DNA of 29,148 nucleotides from the NCBI GenBank assembly GCA_011322515.1, contig DRMS01000322.1:1-29148 (forward strand). The letters are read 5' to 3'. Every line of letters begins with the position of its first letter. Position 1 is the stretch's first letter. Below the pieces are notes generated by a model. It searched no databases and was not told where the DNA came from. It saw only the letters and a program-made list of their open reading frames with translations. The stretch comes from Leucothrix mucor (GTDB lineage Bacteria; Pseudomonadota; Gammaproteobacteria; Thiotrichales; Thiotrichaceae). The position numbers and the translations under genes were made by a program. Of the stretch, positions 23,352-29,148 are shown one piece after another.

Positions 23352-23993
23352 TTACCGCATACTCTGCAACAACTGGTCTGCCTCTTTTAGCATTTTAGAG
23401 CGTTCAAATAACAACTTCCAACGTCCTCCTCCCGCTTGATCCCATAATAACGCTGCACGAACAGCCCCTAGTAGCAGGGCACGTATTTTCGATGCGGTTT
23501 CAGGATTGCCTAAATGCATTTGATCGCCCTTAACCATAATGCGTGGGCCTAATTTCCCAATCGTTTCAGAGTACGTTTTTGCGAGGTTGGCAACAATATT
23601 GGGGTGAGTTAAATCAAAAAATTCCAGTTTTCCTTGTGTTTCTTGAATATCTTGCATCAGCTCATCAAAAACATCGTTATTTTGCATTAGTTTGCGTTGC
23701 AGATGTAAAATATTGATAGAGTAACGTGTGGATTGCATATCTTTTGGACGACCATCAGGATCAATCTGTCGAGCACCTAGGTTATACATCAATGCACCAA
23801 GCCCTGTTTTTAGGTTTGCCAGCTCACCATATATCTCTTCAATACTATCAGCCTCATCATATAGCAAACTACCAAGGCAGATGGATAATTGCTTAGAATC
23901 GCACTGCCCCTTGTAGGCTAGTTTTATAACGCCATCGATACAATAAAAGAGGGCGCTAAGTGCAAGTGTTCTATTCCGAATATTCGCTTCCAA
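23352..23993 (-). CDS. hflD: high frequency lysogenization protein HflD homologue
   Basis: A 213-residue HflD (YcfC) protein, the all-helical membrane-associated protein that in E. coli lowers lambda CII activity; its normal cell role is unclear. Matching segments are RTLALSALFYCIDGV, the ADSIEEIYGELANLKTGL region, QKLM...DELMQDIQETQ-like helices and IRALLLGAVRAALLWDQAGGGRWKLLFER near the C-terminus. Length equals that of the E. coli protein (213). It follows mnmA by 47 bp, the usual mnmA-hflD order of gammaproteobacteria, so the two form an operon. No purB follows. Confidence 0.92.
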   Translation of the reverse strand: MEANIRNRTLALSALFYCIDGVIKLAYKGQCDSKQLSICLGSLLYDEADSIEEIYGELANLKTGLGALMYNLGARQIDPDGRPKDMQSTRYSINILHLQRKLMQNNDVFDELMQDIQETQGKLEFFDLTHPNIVANLAKTYSETIGKLGPRIMVKGDQMHLGNPETASKIRALLLGAVRAALLWDQAGGGRWKLLFERSKMLKEADQLLQSMR

Positions 23994-24040
23994 AAGATTT
24001 ACTCATGGTTATGATGATAAAAAACTGCGGTACTGAGTGA

Positions 24041-25150
24041 TTAGGTACACTCAGCCTTCATGCTATCAATAATACCGCCACCCAGACAGACATCATGATC
24101 ATAAAAAACAATAGATTGACCGGGGGTAATAGCGCGTTGCGGTTGCTCAAAACATACCATTGCTATTTGATTTTTTATGATAACCTGACACGCTTCATCC
24201 GCCTGACGATAGCGTATTTTAGCGTTGCACTTAAATTTATTAGCAGGAGGTTTTCCAGCAACCCAGTGCAATTGAGAGGCGTGTAACTGTTGTTTTAATA
24301 GTAATGGATGCTGATGTCCCTGTCCTGCAATTAAATGATTTTTCTGTAAATTTTTTGCAACCACAAACCAAGGCTCATCACTTGCCGTTTTTAATCCACC
24401 TATTCGCAAACCTTGGCGCTGACCTAAGGTATAATACATAAGCCCCTGATGTTCGCCGATAACCTCGCCTTCTGGGGTAATAATTTCACCAGGTTGTGCA
24501 GGAATAAAACGCTGTAAAAAATCTTTAAATTTGCGTTCACCAATAAAGCAAATACCCGTACTGTCCTTTTTATCAGCGGTATCAAACCCTGCTTTTTTAG
24601 CCAGTTTTCTTACCATAGATTTTTCCAGCGCCCCCACAGGAAAGAGGCTTTTAGAGAGCTGTTGCTGTCCTAAGGTATATAAAAAATAACTCTGATCTTT
24701 GTTATTATCAGAACCTTTCAACATGCGTGCATTGTCAGGTTCAGAATGATCAATACAGGCATAATGACCCGTTGCAATATAATCTGCTCCAATATCGATA
24801 GCGTAATCTAAAAAGGCTTTAAACTTTATCTCCTTATTACATAAAATATCAGGATTAGGTGTGCGTCCTGAACGGTATTCTGCTAAGAAATATTCAAAGA
24901 CACGATCCCAGTATTCAGTAGAAAAATTTACCGTATGCAATTTGATGCCTAGCTGATCACTAACAGACTGTGCATCCGCCAAATCAGTGGTAGCAGTACA
25001 ATACTCCTCAGTATCATCCTCCTCCCAGTTTTTCATAAACAGCCCTTCCACTTGATAGCCCTGTTGCAATAACAACAACGCCGCTACAGAAGAATCAACA
25101 CCGCCAGACATGCCAACGATCACACGGGTATTTTCGGAGATTTTTTTCAT
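24041..25150 (-). CDS. mnmA: tRNA-specific 2-thiouridylase MnmA
   Basis: MnmA inserts sulfur at U34 of Lys, Glu and Gln tRNAs, receiving it from the Tus relay. It has 369 residues, as usual. The PP-loop SGGVDSS is at 15-21. The catalytic pair is Cys104 (PDILCNKEIKF) and Cys201 (DSTGICFIGER). GHYACIDH and DQSYFLYTL are tRNA- and ATP-site segments, and VIGEHQGLMYYTLGQRQGL marks the C-terminal domain. No strong Shine-Dalgarno lies before the ATG. hflD follows. In a sulfur oxidiser this gene draws on the same persulfide pool as the rhodanese upstream, but no direct link is shown. Confidence 0.97.
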   Translation of the reverse strand: MKKISENTRVIVGMSGGVDSSVAALLLLQQGYQVEGLFMKNWEEDDTEEYCTATTDLADAQSVSDQLGIKLHTVNFSTEYWDRVFEYFLAEYRSGRTPNPDILCNKEIKFKAFLDYAIDIGADYIATGHYACIDHSEPDNARMLKGSDNNKDQSYFLYTLGQQQLSKSLFPVGALEKSMVRKLAKKAGFDTADKKDSTGICFIGERKFKDFLQRFIPAQPGEIITPEGEVIGEHQGLMYYTLGQRQGLRIGGLKTASDEPWFVVAKNLQKNHLIAGQGHQHPLLLKQQLHASQLHWVAGKPPANKFKCNAKIRYRQADEACQVIIKNQIAMVCFEQPQRAITPGQSIVFYDHDVCLGGGIIDSMKAECT

Positions 25151-25498
25151 AGCATAGAGGATACCCGATATTTCCCTTCATCTCTAAAAATAGTCTGTTT
25201 GTTTTTTAGGCTTTCCTTGGGTTCTTTACTTGCCCATCATTATCGTAAATTACTATTTATGATCTCTGTGAAAGAATAGCCTTATTCTTGAGTAGCTAGA
25301 GCATGATGCTCTCTGGAGGAAAGACAAAAATAGAATTCAACACCTCCGCCAAATCTAAACGGTAGGCGGATAAGTGTAACGCATTCGTAACTTCTCATAA
25401 ATTGTAGGTAAGACCATATTCGATTGAATGCTTTTACGGAAGATTTTAGTGGAATGCTTGGTAGATTGGGAGTTGCGAAGTATCGCAATTTTTTATTT
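25151..25498. other. 348-bp gap between mnmA and parE
   Basis: No gene supported. A 68-codon minus frame (25282-25488) starts only at TTG, lacks a ribosome-binding site and has an unconvincing translation. TCCGCC and GGCGGA (about 25344-25370) form a weak hairpin that may be a decayed relative of family C, and TTGCGATACTTCGCAA lies close to the parE stop. Confidence 0.55.
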
Positions 25499-27385
25499 CT
25501 ACAGCGTTGCTAGATTACCTTTATCTTCCAACCAGGTTTTGCGATCTTGAGCGCGTTTGCGCGATAGCAACATACTCATCATGCTTTCAGTTTTTTCAGG
25601 ATCATTCAGGGTTAATTGTACCAAGCGGCGGGTATCAGGATTCATCGTCGTTTCGCGTAGTTGGAGTGGGTTCATTTCCCCTAAGCCTTTAAAGCGCGTC
25701 ACCGTTATCTTGCCTTTTAGCTTTTCTTTTTCAATACGATCTAAAATAGCCTGACGTTCTGATTCATCCAATGCGTATTCAATTTTTTTACCAACATCAA
25801 CGCGATATAAAGGTGGCATCGCAATGTATACATGGCCTGCAACAACTAAGGCCTTAAAATGCTTAACAAATAAGGCGCAAAGTAGAGTGGCAATATGTGC
25901 GCCATCAGAGTCTGCATCAGCGAGTATGCACACCTTGCCATAGCGTAAGCCGTTTAAGTCATCAGACGCTGGTTCTATGCCAAGCGCAACCGAAATATCA
26001 TGTATTTCTTGAGAAGCAAGTACTTGATCTGAATGCACTTCCCATGTATTCAAAATTTTCCCGCGCAAGGGCATAATAGCCTGAAACTCTCGGCTACGTG
26101 CTTGCTTTGCGGAGCCACCTGCCGAATCTCCTTCCACTAAAAATAATTCAGTTTGTGATAAATCTTGTGAGGAGCAGTCAGACAATTTTCCTGGTAGTGC
26201 AGGGCCACTGGATATTTTTTTGCGTACTACTTTTTTACTGGCGCGTTGGCGTTTTTGCGCATTATTAATCACATGCTCTGCAATTAGGTCGCCTGTTTCT
26301 GCATGGTGATTTAAATAGAGGCTAAAGGCATCTTTAACTGCATTCGTAACCAGTTTTGCGGAGGTGCGTGACGATAAGCGCTCTTTCGTTTGCCCTGCAA
26401 ATTGTGGGTCTTGTATTTTAATGGATAAGACAAAAGACAGCTTGTCCCAGATATCATCAGGGGTTAGTTTGAGACCGCGTGGTAGTAAGTTTCTAAACTC
26501 ACAAAACTCACGCAATGCATCGGTAATCCCTGTGCGTAAACCATTAACATGAGTTCCACCTTGTATGGTAGGAATGAGGTTTACATAACTTTCTTGTATC
26601 AGGTCGCCGCCCTCAGGAAGCCATAGAAACGCCCAGTCAACTTGTTCGCCATCATTCGTGAAATTTCCCAGAAATGCAGTGTCTGGTAAAATTTCAAACT
26701 CTTTAACGCTATCCATTAGATAGTCATTAAGACCCTCCTCATAAAACCACTCTATGGTTTCATTCTTAGCTTCTTCGGTAAAGGTAATGTGTAGCCCAGG
26801 ACATAAAACAGCCTTAGCGCGTAGATTATGTTTTAAGCGGGGTACAGAAAACCGTATGGAGTCAAAATATTGTGCATTTGGCCAAAAATGCAGGCTAGTC
26901 CCTGTATTTTTCTTACCTACTTTACCAATCGCCTTAAGATCACTGGACTTATTGCCATTCTCAAAAATCATTTCATATTCTTGACCATCACGCTTAATAC
27001 GCACTTCAAGAAGCAGTGATAACGCATTCACCACAGAAATACCAACGCCATGCAAGCCACCCGAAAATTGATAATTCTTATCAGAGAATTTTCCGCCCGC
27101 ATGTAAGGTACACATAATCACCTCAACACCTGGCATCTTCTTCTCTGGATGTATATCAACAGGCATACCGCGTCCGTTATCAGTCACTGATAAGGAGCCA
27201 TCAGCATATAAAACCACGCTAACGCGATCAGCAAACCCTGCCATCGCCTCATCAATACTATTATCAATAACCTCTTGGGCTAAATGATTGGGGCGGGTGG
27301 TATCCGTATACATCCCTGGACGCTTACGCACAGGATCAAGCCCAGAAAGGACTTCAATAGCTGCTGCATTGTATTCATTTGTCAT
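25499..27385 (-). CDS. parE: DNA topoisomerase IV subunit B
   Basis: The ATPase subunit of topoisomerase IV, which unlinks daughter chromosomes with ParC. At 628 residues it has the ParE length (E. coli 630) and lacks the insert of GyrB. The GHKL site is EVIDNSIDEAMAGF, with GGLHGVGISVVNALS. TOPRIM motifs are EGDSAGGSAKQARSREFQAI and DADSDGAHI; ParE-type IMPLRGKILNTWEV follows the first. The C-terminal TRFKGLGEMNPLQLRETTM is typical. It is transcribed alone, with parC absent nearby. No clear ribosome-binding site is seen. Confidence 0.97.
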   Translation of the reverse strand: MTNEYNAAAIEVLSGLDPVRKRPGMYTDTTRPNHLAQEVIDNSIDEAMAGFADRVSVVLYADGSLSVTDNGRGMPVDIHPEKKMPGVEVIMCTLHAGGKFSDKNYQFSGGLHGVGISVVNALSLLLEVRIKRDGQEYEMIFENGNKSSDLKAIGKVGKKNTGTSLHFWPNAQYFDSIRFSVPRLKHNLRAKAVLCPGLHITFTEEAKNETIEWFYEEGLNDYLMDSVKEFEILPDTAFLGNFTNDGEQVDWAFLWLPEGGDLIQESYVNLIPTIQGGTHVNGLRTGITDALREFCEFRNLLPRGLKLTPDDIWDKLSFVLSIKIQDPQFAGQTKERLSSRTSAKLVTNAVKDAFSLYLNHHAETGDLIAEHVINNAQKRQRASKKVVRKKISSGPALPGKLSDCSSQDLSQTELFLVEGDSAGGSAKQARSREFQAIMPLRGKILNTWEVHSDQVLASQEIHDISVALGIEPASDDLNGLRYGKVCILADADSDGAHIATLLCALFVKHFKALVVAGHVYIAMPPLYRVDVGKKIEYALDESERQAILDRIEKEKLKGKITVTRFKGLGEMNPLQLRETTMNPDTRRLVQLTLNDPEKTESMMSMLLSRKRAQDRKTWLEDKGNLATL

Positions 27386-27505
27386 AAAATTAGTTTATAT
27401 GGTGGAAGATGGTTAGATACTTTAGTCTTTATATGAGGGTTATTCAATTACTTATCTGAGGATTGATAAAAATGTTAGCTGGAGAGAAAAGCAGTTATCC
27501 TAATC

Positions 27506-27644
27506 GGCTACCAGTTTAAGGCGGGACAGTTCATGTTTCTTCTATTCACTCGTCCCCTTCGACAAGCTCAGGACGCTAGTTCCCTGAGCTTGTCGAAGGG
27601 GGCGGGTTATTTACCATGACGTTACTTGTCCCGCCTTAAGTCAT
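27506..27644. repeat. MITE-like family A copy with damaged right end
   Basis: Left end GGCTACCAGTTTAAGGCGGG, arm GTTCATGTTTCTTCTATTCA, a long CCCCTTCGACAAGCTCAGG palindrome, and arm ending CTTGTCCCGCCTTAAGT at 27641. The terminal TGGTAGCC is missing; other sequence with an IS end follows directly. Confidence 0.85.
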
Positions 27645-27677
27645 AATGAGCCTCACAGACTTGTGGGTAACGATATG
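27642..27677. mobile_element. solo insertion-sequence end (relic)
   Basis: TGTGGGTAACGATATG (27662-27677) is the exact reverse complement of the sequence at 29008-29023, where an IS4/Tn5-type element begins. It directly follows a truncated family A element. It is read as the remaining end of a lost copy of the same IS; only about 36 bp of the element would be left. Confidence 0.5.
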
Positions 27678-28077
27678 ATCATCTATCCCTGTAAAAAACA
27701 GTCAAAAAATGGTGCAAAGATGAACTTGGAGAAACACTACAGAGCAAAAAAATAAAGGCATTTAGTGAGATTGATAAAGAAACAAAAATAGGATTATCTT
27801 TTTTTGGGGGGGGGAATCATCCTAATCAAAGGGTAGCGTCCCCTTTTTTTCTTTTTTTCCAAGGTATTGATTTACCGACCATAAAAAATGTGGTTATGGT
27901 TTGTAATAAGTTTAATCAATACTTATAAAAATAATTTGCATGACGTCCATCCATACGTTAGATTTACTTAACCGTTAATCTTTGAAAAGTTAGGTAATTA
28001 TTGAATATTTAACTAAACTATTAGATAGACACGGTATTTGTTGGATAAAGGTTTCTTCAACCCGCTATGGATTCGTC
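27678..28077. other. non-coding stretch with a possible gene remnant and a G9 tract
   Basis: On the plus strand one frame is open from about 27702 to 27930 (for example KKWCKDELGETLQSKKIKAF and FQGIDLPTIKNVVMVCN). It has no ATG with a binding site and reads through T7G9 (27799-27814). The GIDLPTIKNVV part recalls helicase segments of type I restriction or DEAD proteins, but this is weak. A promoter for the PAP2 gene is expected downstream; none is clear. Confidence 0.35.
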
Positions 28078-28863
28078 ATGCTTAGTAAATCACCCAGTTT
28101 TATTATTAGTGCACTCTTTATAGTTGCCGTTATCATCCTTGCGCTGGATGCTAATACGCAACTGTTTTTGCTGATAAATCAATCAGGTTCAGCCTTCGCT
28201 GATGAAATGTGGACAATAATTACCACCTTTGGTAGTCGCTTCTTCGTCTTGCTTTTAGTGTTCATTTTTTTTTGGCGTCATCTAGACCTACTGCGCACAG
28301 CGCTAATCGCAGCACTCATCTCACTGTTAATTGTCGTTAGCCTGAAGTCTCTAATCGCTTTTCCTCGCCCTTATGATGTGTTAAATCCGTCTAGCTTCTA
28401 TTTTATTGGCGAAAAAATGACAACCTACGCCTTTCCATCAGGACACACAGCCACTGCATTTGCCATTATGGGATCGGTAGGATTCTATTTTAAAAATAGT
28501 CCATTACTTCTGTTTAGCTTCTTCTTTGCCTGCCTCATTGGGTTAAGTCGCATTATGCTAGGTGTGCATTGGCCCATTGATATATTAGTAGGCGCCGCAT
28601 TAGGCTGGGCTAGCGCATGGTTAAGTGTTGCTATTATCAATGCTAAATTCATCCGCGATGCTATTGTTTGGGATTATATCACCTATCTTATCTATCTACT
28701 GATAGCGAGCTATTTATTCTGGAAAGGTAGCGTTTATAGTGATGCCTTCTGGCTGGTGAAAGTCATTGCAGCTATCAGTATACTTGTTGCTATAAGTTCT
28801 TTAATCTGGCTCTATAAAGGTGGTAATAAAAACCCTGTCATTGTCACAGGCTGGCTAAGTTGA
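28078..28863 (+). CDS. PAP2-family membrane phosphatase
   Basis: A 261-residue integral membrane protein with about six hydrophobic segments and the full PAP2 signature: Lys90...Arg97-Pro98 (KSLIAFPRP), Pro-Ser-Gly-His123 (FPSGHT), and Ser157-Arg158...His164...Asp168 (SRIMLGVHWPIDI). It would dephosphorylate a lipid phosphate at the periplasmic face, such as undecaprenyl pyrophosphate, phosphatidylglycerol phosphate or a lipid A phosphate; which one cannot be told. The C-terminal 80 residues add two further membrane segments beyond the core. Start at 28078 is the first Met in frame; the ribosome-binding site is weak. Confidence 0.9.
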   Translation: MLSKSPSFIISALFIVAVIILALDANTQLFLLINQSGSAFADEMWTIITTFGSRFFVLLLVFIFFWRHLDLLRTALIAALISLLIVVSLKSLIAFPRPYDVLNPSSFYFIGEKMTTYAFPSGHTATAFAIMGSVGFYFKNSPLLLFSFFFACLIGLSRIMLGVHWPIDILVGAALGWASAWLSVAIINAKFIRDAIVWDYITYLIYLLIASYLFWKGSVYSDAFWLVKVIAAISILVAISSLIWLYKGGNKNPVIVTGWLS

Positions 28864-28945
28864 ATGATTATCAACCCATAGCCTGTGAACCGCATAAGGA
28901 AGTAATAATTATCAATAGTCTTTAGGAAGTTCAAAGCAATGATTC

Positions 28946-29007
28946 TATAGTTTTTCACATAAATAATTGCACCCTTCGACTCCGCTCAGGGTACAGCTCC
29001 CTGAGCG
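28946..29007. repeat. palindromic repeat, family B, copy 2, interrupted by an IS
   Basis: TATAGTTTTTCACATAAATA followed by GCACCCTTCGACTCCGCTCA and GGGTACAGCTCCCTGAGCG matches copy 1 (1579-1657) almost base for base. The match stops inside the palindrome at 29007, where the insertion sequence begins. Confidence 0.85.
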
Positions 29008-29148
29008 CATATCGTTACCCACATCTTTGATTAGCATCCCATCCTTCGAATTTTTTGTTAAAATAAGCGACAATATTTACAACAAAACAAAATCAAATGT
29101 TAAATGATGAATTGGTTAATTTGAATCTTGGCGATAAAAGACTAAAAA
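29008..29148 (+). mobile_element. left end of an IS4/Tn5-type insertion sequence (cut by window edge)
   Basis: It starts with CATATCGTTACCCACA, the complement of the IS-end relic at 27662, exactly where the family B palindrome breaks off. A transposase N-terminus follows 73 bp inside. The right end lies beyond the window. Confidence 0.7.
29097..29148 (+). CDS. IS4/Tn5-family transposase, N-terminal fragment
   Basis: Seventeen codons before the window ends: MLNDELVNLNLGDKRLK. The E-L-x5-LGDKRL pattern is typical of the Tn5-type transposase N-terminal DNA-binding domain (…LGDKRLTKR…). It is the transposase of the IS that begins at 29008. The start is the first ATG; the rest is outside the window, so integrity is unknown. 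Confidence 0.7.
   Translation, partial: MLNDELVNLNLGDKRLK

Noticed and set aside
25282..25488. A 68-codon frame between mnmA and parE as a small gene.
   Set aside because: TTG start only, no ribosome-binding site and no recognisable features.
1..29148. tRNA, rRNA, CRISPR array or prophage genes.
   Set aside because: None seen on either strand; the short palindromes are dispersed elements with no regular repeat-spacer pattern.

Overview
The window is AT-rich chromosomal DNA from a gammaproteobacterium. Evidence: an LpxC-type outer-membrane pathway gene, an OxyR with the GHCLRD redox motif, the HflD-MnmA pair, a GyrB with the long Gram-negative insert, aerobic HemF, and a NarX/NarL-type two-component pair. 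A CbiA-like amidotransferase lies next to a cysteine-free IscA-like protein. This matches the DsrN-DsrR pair of sulfur oxidisers that use reverse dissimilatory sulfite reductase, so a sulfur-oxidising gammaproteobacterium (free-living or symbiont) is the best guess. The species cannot be named from the sequence alone.

Layout. 0.3-1.2 kb: lpxC. 2.0-6.0 kb: a peroxide/thiol module with glutathione reductase, a peroxiredoxin-glutaredoxin hybrid, divergent oxyR and a thioredoxin-fold protein. 6.0-7.5 kb: a DUF1287 lipoprotein with an 11-residue tandem repeat. 7.8-11.4 kb: gyrB and recF, with an exact 16-bp parS site in the recF 3' end. 11.4-12.2 kb: repeats and a decayed ORF. 12.2-14.0 kb: hemF, then a small gene joining an IS5-type transposase N-terminus to a zinc ribbon. 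14.4-17.0 kb: an MltD-like lytic transglycosylase and an RlmI-like methyltransferase. 17.3-22.0 kb: a tightly packed minus-strand cluster, transcribed dsrN, dsrR, narX-like, narL-like, rhodanese. 22.5 kb: an EF-hand-like lipoprotein flanked by 160-bp repeats. 23.4-27.4 kb: hflD, mnmA and parE. 28.1-28.9 kb: a PAP2 phosphatase. The right edge cuts into an IS4/Tn5-type insertion sequence.

How the genes fit together. Gor would supply the GSH used by the peroxiredoxin-glutaredoxin, and the divergent OxyR is the expected regulator. The dsrN-dsrR-narXL-rhodanese cluster links maturation and control of a sulfur-oxidation enzyme to a membrane sensor kinase that has no periplasmic domain but has cysteines in its GAF domain; this is the most interesting system here.

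The intergenic regions are crowded with short palindromic elements of several families. One family has the terminal repeat GGCTACCAACTTAAGGCGGG and occurs with two different palindromic cores. One copy supplies the last 12 codons of oxyR, and another element family is interrupted by the IS at the right edge. No tRNA, rRNA or CRISPR array was seen.
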